Counted from the stretch's first letter, positions 1 to 13,430 are shown. The stretch: 64,000 bases of DNA from Larimichthys crocea (GCF_000972845.2 NC_040021.1:5085969-5149968), one strand, 5' to 3'. Program-made: numbers and translations. Notes: generated by a model not told the origin, from the sequence alone.

Positions 1-2687
1 GTTGGACAGAGCGAGTTCTCTGACTCACTCTGGAGGAAAGCACAAAGGCAACAATGGTGCCTGTGTTTTTTGGGGTGTGGTCCATCTTTTCTCTTTTTTT
101 TTTGCCCGTCTTTGGGAACCAACAGACGGGAGGATCAAGGATTTTGTCTGTTTTCTGTCCCTCATTTGTAATGTGGCTGTAACGTCTGCCAACTCAGTCG
201 TCAGCCGACTCGGTTGATCAAACAATCAACATTTGGTAGGAGCGGCTTTGCTCGCTTCTGCCTCTCTGGATAGTATTCAGGACTATTATATATTTTTTTA
301 TATTCCTAAAATTGATTGTACATTTTATCTCAGGCCGCTTAATTAGAAAATATTTGGCTCTCATTTATACAGTAACGACTTTTCTAAATGCAAGAACTAA
401 TAAACGGACTGACCTCGTGCAAATAACTCATCTATAATAGTTTATTATTACATATTAGGCTAATCTTTCTAAGTCGAGCAGCTCACACAGAGATGTACAA
501 TTGCTTGAAATTGTAATTTGGTTTAGAATGATTTGGACGACTACTGTCCAGATGGGGTGTTTGTGTTAGATGAGCTCATATGGAACAAGATTACTTCTGA
601 CAGTTTCCACCTCCAGAGAAGATTATGCCTCAAAGTGGAAAATTCGAGTGTGCACTATTATTTTTGAGAATATTCCTCCTTCACAAGAGGTATAAGGCTG
701 ATAAAAGTCTAATGCTTTATGCTCCAGCAACCTGGCACACCTGTGAGCCGAATGCAGAGGAAGAGCGAAGTCAAATTAATAGCAGCCAAATGCTCGTATC
801 GCGACCCGTGCTGGTAAGATGTCCTATTCTGACAGATATTTTAACAGGCCAACAGTCGCTGCTTTCGGATTTTTGAATCTCCCCAGTCGAGTGCACTCGT
901 GGATGAAAAAGTAATTTTCCAGCAGTATCCTGTGTTTCTCTGTTGAATCTATTCAATTTGACTTTGACTGAAGCCAAATCATGGAAATATACAGAATATA
1001 CAGTCAAACTCTCGCAGTGTAATGCAGTCTAATCCAATAACACCAACACCGTTTGACCCCCAGAAAAGAGCGTCTCTTGATTTGAACATTATTACTGATA
1101 GAATACAGCAAATTACATAACCACTGCAATGGATTGCATTTGTTTGGTCAAAGGGATTTAAAAGTTCCTCATGATTGCTACGCTGCCCTTTCAATGCAAT
1201 GTTTAACATTATATATTTCCGCAGAAGCTGAATTTGTGGGAGGCTGGAAATGATTTCTAGTTTGTTTGCTTCGAAGTCTTAATCTTACCTGCAAAGGCTG
1301 CCCAATGGATTAGTTGAGCTTTGTGCTCAAACAAATGACCTAACCACTGGTGATGTATGCAATTTGAAGATAGAGTAATCTCCTACAAGTAAAGGCTTTT
1401 TGTGTCAGTGCGAGGCAACCGGGGACGATTGAAATAGGAAAGAGAAACATTTACATGGCATGTAAATGGTTCAGTTAGTCTTTGTGAGACCAATAAACAA
1501 AGAAGAATCCAAAAAATCCACTTAATGTAGTTATAAGAGTTAAAAGTTGGTAGCTGTGTTCAGAAAGTCTTTCTGTTTGCAATGATTTATTCCCGTAAAG
1601 CACAGCTAGATGAAAGGAAGAGTGGTTGCTTCGGTAATGTGTTGTAATTAGCAGGTATCTGTTCGCTGATCTTTCTTCTTTTGATAAAAGCTCTTACGCC
1701 TTTGCTTTTTGTTTCATTTGCAACCAAGGATTTTCAGTGCAGCCAATTTGCACATTAGAGGAATGAACCGTCTTTTTTTGTTGTTGTTGTTGTTGTGCCG
1801 AGTGGAACCAAAATCTCAAGTGCTGTCGAAATTTATTCTGCTTTAAATTTTGATTACCATATTAAGTCCTTCAAAAAAAAAAAAAACTAATTAAAGAAGA
1901 TCGATGGTGTTGTTTGTCCTGAGGAACAACGTTTTAGCAGAGCGATGTTTAATGTATTAGGTTTGACAAGAGTCAGAATAGTTGATGAAAGCAACCTGAC
2001 GTACTGTGACTGAAAACGGAGAAATTCTGCAAGTTTTTTCTAATTTATTTTATGTGATGCATGAAACTACTTGAGTAATATTTGTACATTCCCGTTCAGC
2101 TCACATACTGTTGCACAAGTCTCAAAAACTGCAGTTCCTCAAACGTCCACTTGAGGCTGGCTCCAGAAGTGAGTCAGTCTCCATAAGTCCCCATGTTAGA
2201 CAGCAGAAATAAACATGTTTACAGCCTGGTACAAAAAACAGTTTTGGTCTCTGTAGCTAATTTCCCCGTTCATGACAACTGTACTGAGGGTGAATTTATG
2301 TACAATTCACCTGTTCACATTATATTAAGGCTTAAAGTTTGGCATAATTAACAGCGTGGGCGCCTTGATCCACAGGTAGGTGCCGTTATAGATGGTTTGT
2401 TTGAGCAACCAGGTGTCATTCTCTGGCCTTTTTAGACTAGCTGGGAAGTTGAAGAGGCTCCGTCTGTTCTTAATACTGTCAGTGGTGGCTTTTGTTGGGT
2501 TGTTTGGTCAGTGATTAAGCCATGAATATTTAATGTTTTAGAGAAATTCAATGTTGTTATGGATCCATTCGATATCAATTACCTTTCCAATATCTGTCCT
2601 GTCACTCATGGAAACACATCCTTCCATCCTTCATCGAACCCACCTTGTCATTACAACCACATAATGCTTCGTCCTCTCCTCCTGCAG
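1..2687 (+). other. rngtt: rngtt intron (3' part) upstream of first visible exon
   Basis: No coding exon is visible. The sequence is AT-rich and ends in a pyrimidine-rich acceptor (GTCCTCTCCTCCTGCAG). It contains one family A repeat copy at about 2118-2480. The short reading frames at either end show no recognisable domain. The exon encoding the KxDG active site is expected upstream of position 1. Confidence 0.8.
2118..2480 (+). repeat. Interspersed repeat family A, copy 1
   Basis: The stretch includes CTCCATAAGTCCCCATG, ACAGCCTGGTACAAAAAAC and TAGCTAATTTCCCCGTTCAT. The same motifs recur at 62736-63115 on this strand and at 53325-53645 on the other strand. A 3' part recurs at 12380-12630 and a short piece near 24225-24275. 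It starts with an AACTGCAGTTCCTC block that I know from many teleost repeats. Its class is unknown to me; a non-autonomous DNA element is possible. Confidence 0.8.
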
Positions 2688-2823
2688 GTACATGATGCTG
2701 ATCAACGGAAAAAATGAAGTATTCATGGTCGACAGAGACAACTCGATCTTCCACATAGCGAACCTAGAGTTTCCTTTCCGGAAGGATCCACGCGTCCACT
2801 TAGCAAATACTCTGTTGGACGGG
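2688..2823 (+). CDS. rngtt: rngtt internal exon: guanylyltransferase core after KxDG, through LLDG of motif III
   Basis: This is an internal exon of the mRNA capping enzyme, which transfers GMP from GTP to the 5' diphosphate end of nascent RNA polymerase II transcripts in the nucleus. The acceptor is a pyrimidine tract followed by CTGCAG. The first base (2688) completes an arginine codon begun in the previous exon. The next 45 codons start YMMLING, include the [12 protein letters not shown] and LEFPFRKD blocks, and end TLLDG. The donor is GGG|GTGAGT, phase 0. In vertebrate RNGTT the residues just before this exon are the active-site KADGTR, so the catalytic lysine lies upstream of the window. 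The next exon opens with the glutamate of motif III. The block matches my memory of human RNGTT from about residue 300 with only conservative changes. The exon is 136 nt. Confidence 0.96.
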
Positions 2824-4304
2824 GTGAGTTGTCATTCCTTCTAATACTTGTTATTTGCTGTGTCATGTTAGCTTTCTCCTCACGCCCTGAAAATCCCACA
2901 AGGTGACCATTTTTAATGTTTAATTTTTTAGCTTCCATCTCCAGCCCCTGTAACATTCCCACCCTGCCCCATGCTGCTCAGTCTTGCAGATAATTGACAC
3001 CGGTTGCAAAACCTTAGGATGAAAGAACGCCATGTTTCAGTCTGACGGCGGGAGCCTGTCAAAGGCATCTGACGGGAAAATGATCATCCATGTCCTGGGG
3101 ACATGGCTAATGAAATATTTTACACTTTCTCTGTCACTGTTGCCTTTCTCTTCTACGCTGAGTGGTGTTGTAACACTCGGCGGCGTTCTCCCTTGGGTGG
3201 CGACGGGGGTCTGTGACTTATCCTCACCCTGTAATACCGGGCTCAGACTTTTATTGGCATGTTTGTGCTGTTCAGGTCACAGAGGTGCCAGCTCTTTCCA
3301 GCAGCAGCAGGTGCAAACGCCCGAGTCATTATCACTCTCTCTAACTGAAAACACGGGCATGGATTATGGAAAATTACCACACGCTCACGTTGTCAGCTGA
3401 GATTTGATCATGAATGTCTGGCAGTGTTTGGTATTGCAGTAATGGAGGTAATATAGATAATGATTGTTTTTGTTTTTAGTTTAGTAGTTTCATGTGAAAA
3501 GGTTTGAGCTTCTTCTCGGCTTTGACAATTGTTGATTGATGCTGTGAATTAAGTTTTTCTCACCCAGACAGGACGTCGAATCGTGGCGCATTAGTTATGC
3601 GGATCTGTGTTTTTAAATTGCTACAAAGTTTGTTTTGACGCGTTTATTCATCTGTTAATGCTCCTGGCTTTCAGCTCAGAGAGGCTGATATGTTTCATCT
3701 TTAGCCCAAAGGCACCGGTCTTTGTCTTTTTTTTTTTTTGCATGCTGTTTTTGTACTATAGTTTTTAATGAGCTTTACATCAACTTGACCTCCGATATTG
3801 GACGCTCGTGCAAATATAGATTGAATTTCTAGCGTTTTTTTCCCCCCTTGGTCACATGAATGTATTCAGCCGCCGCTGTCTGTGTGTGCAGCACATGCAT
3901 AATGATGGCAGCCTCCTGGAATGACATAATGTTTTGTCCCTTTTATTTTCTGTCACGGGCAAGTGAGTGTTGATGTTTGGTCCTTTCTGTCCTGCCGGAT
4001 ATGAAATGAAATCGTGTCAGCGAGTAGGCATACACATTTTAAATAATTCTTTTGATTGATGGTGGTTAATTGTAAAACGGCACAAAAAGGGCACCCGGCG
4101 GTGCCGATGTGGAAGTGGTGACAGCTGGAGTTTTTCACATTACTGCAAAAAAAACAATATCTGAAACTAGTTACAGAGAATGTTTGCACTGCAAATGAAA
4201 ATGAGTAAACAAACTCCAACACTAAACTTTGTTCAAATGACTTTAAGAATCTGTTTAATTAAAGGTGTTCCGATATCTGTGAGAAGATACATTTGTGGTT
4301 GTGG

Positions 4305-4565
4305 TTTGTGGGGAAGGCCAGTAGCTCGGTCTGTAGGGACTTGGCTTGGAGAAGGTGGCAGGTTCAAGTCCAGCTCAGACCAGAGTATGGAGCATAGGCT
4401 GGTAGCTGGAGACGTGCCAGTTCACCTCCTAGGCCGCCGCTGAGGTACCCTTAAACACGGCGCCGAACCCCTAACTGCTCCCAGGGTGCCACTACATGGC
4501 TGCACATCCCTGCACCATCTCTCCACATTCGCATGTGTATGTCTGTGGTTGTACTTTGAATAAAG
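4305..4565 (+). mobile_element. tRNA-derived SINE, copy 1
   Basis: The head has A-box-like (TAGCTCGGTCTGTAGGGACTTGG region) and B-box-like (GGTTCAAGTCC) polymerase III promoter elements at the spacing of a tRNA. The body shares TTCACCTCC and the CCCAGGGTGCC(A/G)CTACATGGCTGC block with copies at about 32205-32400 and, reversed, at about 59835-59985. The 3' end is TTGAATAAAGTAAATC. It resembles fish tRNA-type SINEs; the exact family is not assigned. Confidence 0.75.
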
Positions 4566-4639
4566 TAAATCAACTTTATAGTTTTACACCTCTTTTCTCT
4601 GAAACTCTCACATGAACAAGACGTTTTGTGTTGCGTTTT

Positions 4640-4920
4640 GTCTCATTAATACTAACGAGCCTCTGATTGGCTGACTATCTCTAAGGGAAGCACGTCCAGG
4701 TCAATCAGAGGTAACGAATAGAAGCTCACCTGGACCGGTGGGCTGTACAGTTGTGACATCACAACTTTACCAAAGTCCTGACAGCCTATTTAAAGGCGCA
4801 GTTCCTGAATATGAGCTGTTCGTATTTCTCTGTGGACTGAGTAATTATACAGCGACTAGAGCTGCTTTATACTTAAAACAATAAAATGGCAATCTCACTT
4901 TCTACAGTATGGGACCTTTT
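4640..4920 (+). repeat. Probable interspersed repeat, unclassified
   Basis: The block holds CTGATTGGCTGACTATC with a near-inverted partner (TCAATCAGAGGTAAC), then TTTAAAGGCGCAGTTCCTGAAT, and ends TATGGGACCTTTTAAA. I recognise this arrangement from teleost interspersed repeats. There is no second copy in the window, so support is memory only. Confidence 0.4.
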
Positions 4921-6049
4921 AAATGCTTCAACATTAGGTTAAAGATGCATATAAAGTTAGCTGAATATCAAAGATAATCATCAGTGGACCCCTACTACAA
5001 AGCAACGCTGTGGTTGTTCATAAGATATACAAGCACGGAGCAATATTTGCATGGAACTGTAATCGACAGGTCTTTTCAGTGGGCTATTTTGTAAGCACAG
5101 CTTTAAAAGTAGGTTGGTGCAGGTTTAAAAAATCCTAAAGTATATACACTTCATAGACACAGTGTGCATGTGGTAGCTCAACAGGGTTGGAGCTTACCAA
5201 CATTCAGAATAGTTGGAACAAGCAGTAGCTTAACTATAAAGTCCACACACGTCCAGCAAAGAGAAAATATGAAGTGAAATGATGATGTTACTTTGAATGC
5301 AGACAGCTGCGGTGCATTATTGGTGGTTAAGCAGAGCCTCCTGAATTCAGACAAAGCCGGTCTAATAATCTCACACAACGTGAATGTGAATAAATAATTT
5401 TTCATTTATTCCTGTCACCAAGTATTCACAAAATTCTGTTTTTCGCCCGCCCGGCTGATCTTCTCCGTGTCTTACCTGCTACTTTTTCCAGTTACAGCGG
5501 TGGAGCGCAGTTAGCCGCCTGAATATTTTATGAAGGGAATAGGCATAAATATATAGTTCTTCAAATGTAGCACATTTACACCACATGAAGCATCTGTGGT
5601 CACGTTTTCACCCCCCCCCCGTCTCCGCTGTCACTACATTGCACGGTTGTGTAAGGCTTCTTTGAAAACTAATCATGTCTCCGTTCGGTGTCCTGCATCA
5701 GCGCCGCACCTGACTCAACTTGAGGGTCTTACATAATGGATGCGCAGTGCTATTTCTGTCTCGCACACCACTCACCCACCTCCCCAATTCCTTGCCATCC
5801 TACCCATTGCTACAGGCATGTCCCTCTCTGAACATAGATCCCCTTAAGAGTTCTCAACCTCCAGCGTCTTACTGTTTCCCTACTGCAGAACTATTTTCAG
5901 ATTTTCTACATTAAGACCGCCCAGATTAAAGCTTTTCCTTGTCTGTATTTTGTACACCTTCTCCACTCTAATGCTACATCTTTTACCTCTTACTGTGTCT
6001 CTTTTCTTTTGTCCACACCCTCTCTTGACCCGGCTCTTTATCTCTGCAG

Positions 6050-6121
6050 GAGATGATCATCGACAAGGTGAACGGCCAGCCTGTCCCTCGCTATTTGATA
6101 TACGACATCATCAAATACAAC
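6050..6121 (+). CDS. rngtt: rngtt internal exon: end of motif III and motif IIIa
   Basis: This 72-nt exon encodes 24 residues and is phase 0 at both ends. Its acceptor is TTTATCTCTGCAG and its donor AAC|GTGAGT. It begins [14 protein letters not shown], completing the DGE of guanylyltransferase motif III. It continues with [11 protein letters not shown], which is motif IIIa; in crystallised capping enzymes the aromatic residue of this motif stacks on the guanine base. The exon can be skipped without a frame change, but the product would lack both motifs and should be inactive (inference). It lies 3.2 kb after the previous exon and 9.0 kb before the next. Confidence 0.95.
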
Positions 6122-9100
6122 GTGAGTACGCCGGGCCATTTGCGAACGTGTTGTATGTCTGTTCTTTGACCCATCACTCCTGAAAATTCTGCCAGATCAG
6201 GATGTCGCACAGAACAAACACCGCTGTCTACCGAATGCTTCTTTCTCTTTACACACGGTTAAAAAGGCTCTGCCTCGGCAGAGCGGATAGGAATATTTGT
6301 GGTCGTAATCCATCAGCATTTTGTGCCATACATAATCAAAAGCATTGACACGGAACAGGATTAGTTTATTCTGAATCCTGAGAAATCAAATCCCTGGTTG
6401 GGTTTTTCCAGGCAGCACAGCGGTGGTTCATCCACACAACACCACACACACAAACACTAAAGCCTGACCTTAACCACAGTGCCAAGGTTTTATAAGTTGT
6501 TGTGCTCTTATCACTGAAATTAGTTCTGCTGAGCTCCATTGACCTATTTTCTTAATAATCAGAACAAAAAAATTAATTAAATATTAATCCAAGCCATTAA
6601 GGTTGTCAGAGTCCATTACTCGCATTATAATTTGGCAGCAGCAATTGCGCCCCGGTGCGTCTACACATGTAAAAATCAGCTTCATATGCTGTACGTGTAA
6701 TAGCATGTTATATTATTTTGACTTGGCCATTTTTCCTGAACAGCCCGAGGACAACATTACAAGTGCTGTTAATTGCCAACACTCTTCTGAACGGTAAATT
6801 AATTCATCCCCTCAGCTGATCCGCGTGCCGCTAATGGCAAGCAGGCAGACGCGGAGACAAATGAGCCTGCAGTTTGCCCTTAGCCTCAGCCGCCGCTGCT
6901 GCTGGTGCCTTCCTTTATAAAAATTTGATGAATACTGTTGTGGATCAGAGATCCTGGATCTTGTGCCTCTCGTGACCTCTGCAACACTTTGTTCAGAATT
7001 CAATCTTATCTTCGAAAAGCCTCAGAGCTTAATGCAGTAAGAGTTTTACTCCCTTCACGGAAAACAAAACCCAACAAGAACTGAACTTTCTATATCCCTT
7101 CTTATACAGTGGATGTCCCTTCTCACAAGAGCTTCAAGAACACACCTTCTCACATGTTTTGATGTCATCCAATCATTTTAACTCGCAACCTTTCCAGAGT
7201 CTTATCAGGTGGTGACCTTGACTTTTTCAGTCAGTTTTGTTGTACCTGGGTTCCCATGGATGTTTTTTCCACATTGATTGGTGGCACCTCAGCAACCCAG
7301 GTCGAGTCCGGTCAAGCCGGGTCTTGTATTCTTCTACTCTCTTTCTCAGAAATAAGTTTTAATTATTGCCCATTTTCACACTTGTTAAGATCTTAACTTA
7401 TTTCACATGTAGTCACCTTCATAAATCATGAATTACAATTTGTTTTTCGTGATTACAGATTATTCTTATATCATAAATTGGACTAATCAATGCACTAATC
7501 ATGCATCCAGTGTCAAGTACTAAAATGTTGAAGTGTTAGGTACTTATACTGTGTCATACTTTTATATTACAAAACCTTGAAATGACAGAGAAGGGCTTAC
7601 TTGGACCATTATGTCTGTCTGTCGCCTCCTTCTTCCTCCATTGATCAGAAGATCAGCACAAGCAAGCGGCTCGATAAAAGCTCCGGTGGTGAGGAGGAGG
7701 TGGAGGGCAGGGGTGGGGGGAGACGTCTTTTGTGAGACGGGGCGAGAGGTTGGCAGCTCCACATGACTCCCCTCCGAGCCATCACTAAAGCACTGTTGTA
7801 TTGATCCTTCCTGCCCATTATTAGACTGGTCCATTATCTGTGGTGTGCTGCACCTTGGCACCCGAGTCTCCATCCCGAGACCGTGGATGGAAATGCAGCG
7901 GGAGGGAGAGAACACCTGCTAGGCCCATGGCCTAACACGGCACCTTACTTGTTTGGAAAGAATCGAGTGAAGTGCAGCGCCGGGATTCTTTTGATTAGGG
8001 TGTGACGAGGAGTCTGTGTCCTCTCGGCGTGCCGGGTAATTTAGCTGCAAGTGGAGGGTCAGAGTTTACTTCTATTAGTTCTGTGGATTCTGATGGACAT
8101 AAATGAGTTATGTTGGCATATACTGCGCTGTTCATGTTAAAGCAGTCGATATTCTTAGTCGTCCTACAGAGTGTTATCACATTAAAAGTGCTGATTTGTA
8201 CAGTGCCTCTCCAGCCATGTAACTGATTGACCCTGACTGTCACCCTGAGACAGAGAACGAATCTTTTATTCCTGCTGTCGCTGCAAAATATAAAAAGCCT
8301 TCTTTTATTTTTTTTTTGTCTTTCCTGGAAAGTTGTTGCCGCTTGTCAGTTACTGTCAGCTCCCCCACTGTGGGGGAACTGACAAGACGTGATGAAAGCA
8401 CGACAGCAATTACATATATGTCCTTTTTAATTTTCAAGAGGCTTTAGAAAGCTATTATCTTTGAATGAAGCTGTGGAGGTTTGCAACGTCTATGTCCCGA
8501 CATTTTGATTGACCTCGTTAACTGTCATCGCGCCCAAAATAATCTCTTTTTAAGGGGCGCAGGATTAGACACAATAATTGGCTCAATCAGATTAACTTTC
8601 GACGCTCACCGCAGAAACCTTATCTGTCAGGGGTATGAGCGCTTTTACCGACATCCCGCTCCGTTTGTTTCCACTTGAGAAGTTTGTCTGCAGGTACGGT
8701 CTGCAGCTTTCCAGGCTTTTTCACCTCAAGAATAGTCCCTCTGCTGCTGCGTTCCTTTTCAAACCGTCCGTAGCATCACTAAGCATGATGACGTGCCGAA
8801 TCTCCTCAGCAGTCACATCTCATCAGTAGTCTCCTGTCATATACCCGAGTAGCTTTTGAAATCTGTACCCCTGCAGCACATTAACATCCACCATGCAGTG
8901 TATATGTTAGCTATATATAGATTAACACCGGGTACTGTTGCTAAGGTTTTAGTTGGTGGCGTTCTCTGCTCGTCACCAGAGGCAAACAATGAACTTGTGG
9001 GTAACCCCGGTCGCTTTAATTTGCTCATAAATCATAACGTATCAAAGCCGCTCAGCTGGAGCTTTCATCAGCGTTATGCCTGTGATTATGGCACCAGTCC

Positions 9101-10840
9101 CCCACCTTTTATTACCATGTTGAGCATGTGGCTGAACACACGGACGTTGATGGAGGAAATTGGGTGATTATTATGGGGATAATTGGACTAAAATGGAGGC
9201 TGCAATGCTCTCTGTGACCAAATAGCGTGAAAATTCGACACTGGACGCCGTTCGTGTCGTGCGCTGATGTGCTTTTATTTAGCACAGTTTGCTGCAGTGT
9301 TTCCCTTCGGGGTTTGTTTTACTGCATTAATTGTAGGAGCATAAAAAATTATAGTGTTTGATATAAAAATAGCCATGAATCTTATTTTCAGTCAGGAAAA
9401 GGTGTTTTTTTGTTATTTCCTCTTTGTTACATGAAAGATGCACTCCTTCTACCTTTTTCTACCTTTATCCTTTTTCTAAATACCTGTCATTAAATATAAC
9501 CTATGACCTGCCACCTTCTAAAGCCAGAGCTCATATAACGTGGGTTTAAGTCTGCTCTCATTAGTTTAGGATTCGGATATAAAAGCTATTTTAAGGCAAA
9601 AACCTGCATTCAGCAGTGAACATCTGTAGCTACAAGATCCTCAGGCGTTCGAGGAAGGCTGCCGTGTTCAGACTTTTCAACTACAAGAGACAACAAGAGT
9701 GGAATTCATAATTTGAGTGACATGTTCCTTCCCATTGATAATACAATCAACACACCAGCACATATTACAACTGGAGCAAAGTCTCCTGGGAATAAATTTA
9801 TCATGTTTTTAAATCTGCTTTTCTTTATGATCCAAACGGGATGCAGCGTGCGGCTATAAACAGTCTCAGGCCAAAGCAGTCTAAGAGCCTCTGTTTTTGT
9901 TCCCAATATCCCGAGGGGGAACTGCACATTAAGCTTCTGTTCACTGCTCCCAATGCTGATTTTGTCACCCTGCATGTAAAGCCATTTATTCTAAATCATC
10001 CCAGACGTTTCCACAGCTTTCAACGGTATTCCCAAAACTGTCTGTTTTTTTTAATGTAACATACTTGTGTTTTTCTTTGCTGTATTCTTGAGTTTGTCCT
10101 CCAGCACTTCCAGCCTCGTGCCCAGAAGAATCTTCCAGCTCTCTGGTGTTTTAACATTTAATGTGTGTTTTATATATAGATTCTTTATGCGCTCAGTTCA
10201 GTTTGCCCATAAAGGTGGCGGTTATGCAGTCTGTGGAAGTCGACCTTGTTTGAGTTTGACTAATATAATGTTTAATTTGATCATTTACAAGGCTCCAGAA
10301 CTTTTTCACTAACAACTTTCAGCACATGATTTAGCCGCACTAATCAATGACCTTGCATGCCGATAAATAGATCTGTTCTTGAAATACTGAAGAAGCTTAA
10401 TCCGTATATAGTCAACCACTGATGGTCAAATCAAAGTATAATTCAATATTGCAACAATATTTAAGGGAACGTTCATTAGCATGCAGTTGGACACTAAATG
10501 AATTTGTTAGGATTGTGGTGGATTGACTGATTGATCGGGCTTCTCGGTGCCCTCGGTTTGGATTTGAGAGATCATGTTTGCTCAAAAGATGCTGTGCACT
10601 TTGTCTCAGTGTTCTTAATAATTCATGTGTCAGAAAGTACCAGACAGACATATAGTTTTTGAACTTCCAGTGCGAGGAATGAACATCGAAGAGCCTTGAG
10701 AATACTGCATTTACACTCATAACAGTATACTGAGGAGAACCAACATCCAAACCACAGGTCACAGACTAGTCTTAGTCAAAGTTTTTCATTCACTGGATTG
10801 AACTGATTTGATATCTGAAAACTGACTGAGGACATGATTT

Positions 10841-11260
10841 CAGGGCAGCAACTAATCATTTTAATCGTCAATTAGTCTGCCAGTTATTATCTTGATTAAT
10901 TATTTATCTTTTAAAATGTTACAAAATAGCAAAAAAATCACTAGAGAGCCCAAGTTGGAATATTGAAAATGCTTGAATCAAACCAACAGTGGAAAACCCC
11001 CAAACATACTCTGCTTACTATTAGAGAAAATACAAATATTGACATCTGGGCAGCTGGAACTGGAGATATGTTTGCTTAAAAATGGGGTAATACAATACAA
11101 TTATAATAGTAATACAATTTTCTCTTTTAATCATTTGGTCCATAAAATATCAGAAAACAGTGGAAAATATCTTTCTCAATTTATTAAAAGCTTCTTCACA
11201 TTGCTTGTTTTGTGTGACTACCAGCCCAAAACCCAAAGATATGTAGTTTACCATCACCTA
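10841..11260 (+). mobile_element. hAT-like MITE relic
   Basis: It begins CAGGGCAGCAACTAATCATT, the usual terminal sequence of a common teleost MITE (consensus near CAGGGCTGCAACTAA). It continues with the internal landmarks CCATAAAATATCAGAAAACAGTGGAAAA and CCAAAGATATGTAGTTTACC. The right end is not clear. It may be two overlapping copies, because CCATAAAATATCAGAAAA recurs late. Confidence 0.6.
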
Positions 11261-12088
11261 AAACAAAAACAAACCCTGCAAGTGCAATATGACAGTTTGA
11301 ACTTTGTAGTACGTCTGCATTATTTGAAGTGGTGATCTGCATTATTAGTACAGAGTCTTCGAGTCTGATCCATCGCTGTTGCTGGTCAAAAATTGTATAT
11401 TGTGCTCTGTTAAAATGCTCTGACCTTGTTCAAACCCACAGTGACGACAGTAAGTGAAAGTGAAGCAGCACAAACAAGTAAATGCAAATACAAGTCAGTT
11501 TGTGGTAGTCAAACAGACCGTGAGCTATGACAGGGTGATAATTGGTCTTTATTCCTCGTACTGTTGGATGAGCAAGACTCTTATTTGCTGTGTTTTCATG
11601 TTAAACAGGCGCGGACAGCACATGCCTTGAATCATCCACACTTACATCTCGTTCTGTCCTGATGACACAGCTGACAGATGGTGCTGAATGTGTGGGACAC
11701 GATACCAGCTGTTTCTCCAGGAGACTGTAGTGTGATTCTTGCAGTCACCCTTCAAAGAATAACAAGTCCTCAAAAGTGATTCCCAAATCAGAGTTCCTCC
11801 AACTTTAATTTGCTTTAGAGCTTATTTGTAGGTGCCAAATTGTCCTTTTATAGAGTTGGTAAGGCTCCATTAAAGAGTCACAGACACAGTCGTGTTTGAA
11901 TATCAAGTTGTTATGGCTAATGTGTTGGCAAACAATTGCTTATTTCTACATCCAGCGGAGGCAGTGCAACACGGGCGTCCCAGTGGAGTCATATCAGGCC
12001 ACTTGACGAATGCAGTTCCAATATCTAATCTACCCTTTGCCTGTTGTGGACAAGAACCTCCTTAACGTCACTTAATAATTAATTTTAT

Positions 12089-12345
12089 CAGGGCTGCAAC
12101 TAATGATTATTTTCATTTCGACTAATCTGCTGATTGTTTACTTCTGACTGTTTTAGTCCCGAAAATGCACATCAGCATTTTTCAGAGCAGTCTTCAGGTT
12201 GATTGTTTTGTCCAACCAACAGCCTAAAAAAACAAAATATATCCAATTCACAATCATGCGAATTAGAGAGAATAAAGATAAGAGTATATCCTCAGATTTG
12301 ATAATCTGGAATCAAAGAATTTGATTAACCAAGTGGCAGCCTTCA
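12089..12345 (+). mobile_element. hAT-like MITE relic
   Basis: It begins CAGGGCTGCAACTAATGATT, the closest match in the window to the MITE terminus. It then contains TTGTTTTGTCCAACCAACAG and an internal CAAAGAATTTGATTAACC. The right inverted terminus is missing or too diverged to see. Confidence 0.6.
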
Positions 12346-12379
12346 TGTCTGCAAAGCCTATGTAGAAGTGCAGTTCCTT

Positions 12380-12630
12380 TTAAAGTGATGCAGAATTAAC
12401 AGCGTGGCCACTTTAATTGACAGATAGATGTTGTTACAGATGGTTTGTTTGAGCACCCAGGTGTCATTCAGTCTGCCTCAGGTCCCCTGATGATCCACAT
12501 GTATGCCAATTATTTTTAATTTTTTTTAGATCAGCCATGACAAAGAACAAATAGGACCAGCAACAGCTCTTCAGAAACCTGCTGGTGATGTCATATGCTG
12601 CCCATATTTATACTCTGTGTATGTAGCTAG
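12380..12630 (+). repeat. Interspersed repeat family A, copy 2 (3' part)
   Basis: The stretch includes ATTAACAGCGTGG, CAGATGGTTTGTTTGAGC, CCCAGGTGTCATTC, CCTGCTGGTGATGTCATATG and a TACTCTGTGTATG end. It aligns with the second half of the copies at 2118 and 62736, so this copy is 5'-truncated. Confidence 0.75.
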
Positions 12631-13239
12631 AATAATAATAATGATTTTATTTTGCTTGATTTTAAGGCTCAAGACTTGTTTTGCAATATTGATTTTCTGG
12701 TACTACCTTGGGCAACTTTTTTTTATTTTTTTTTTATATCTATAGACATTTTGTTTATTTTATCCTCCACACCATCTCAGGATCAATAATGGTGTTTTTT
12801 TTCCCTCATACGTTCTAGTATCTCTGCATGCAGCAGGCACAGCCATGTTTTCTGTGCCTATATATGAAAAATAATTGGTTGAAGACACATTTGGTCGTTC
12901 GAAAAGCCTTTGCATTGTACATGCCCCCTCCTTCTTATGGCCCAATATTTCCATAGAAAGCTCTTGAGAAGAGAAGTGGCCTTTACCAAACAGTTGCAGC
13001 GCTGAATATAAATGCTCCCAAGTCACACCTTCCTGCTTGGTGCCTCTGGATATAGATCAAGTAATATTGATCCCTATAACCCATGAGGGTTATGGATGTA
13101 GGAACAATAAAGGTGAAAATGTATCACTATATATATTTTTATTCTAACATGTTTTTTAAGAAGGGTAGAAACCAGACACAATATCAAATCACTGAATGTT
13201 CAATGGTGCCTCCCACAGTGTAAGACACACAGCTTTTAA

Positions 13240-13430
13240 AAAAAACGTTAATTAATCCACAGAAAATTTGTTAATCCAAAACAGTTTTCATAATTTAATT
13301 ATCATTGTGCTCACAATGGCTGGTTACGGCTTCACAAACGTGATGATTTGATCCTTTTTTCTGTCTTCAATCACAGTAAACTGAATATCTTTGGTTTTTG
13401 TAATGTTGTTTGTACAAAAAAATAATACAA
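13240..13430 (+). mobile_element. hAT-like MITE fragment
   Basis: The landmarks GTTAATTAATCCACAG and CACAGTAAACTGAATATCTTTGG match the interior of the same MITE family as at 26175-26553. Both ends are degraded. Confidence 0.45.

Larger units (their letters stand above)
2824..6049 (+). other. rngtt: rngtt intron, 3.2 kb
   Basis: GT-AG intron. It holds a tRNA-derived SINE at about 4305-4565 and a probable repeat at about 4640-4920. A 122-codon reading frame at 3032-3400 shows no recognised domain. I see no other gene. Confidence 0.85.

Noticed and set aside
3032..3400. 122-codon open frame on the + strand
   Set aside because: No recognisable domain, low-complexity leucine and serine runs, no splice context. 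It lies in an intron and is best explained by chance.
4318..4375. tRNA-like sequence with A and B boxes
   Set aside because: It continues into a SINE body found at two other sites, and cannot form a full cloverleaf by eye, so it is a SINE head and not a tRNA gene.
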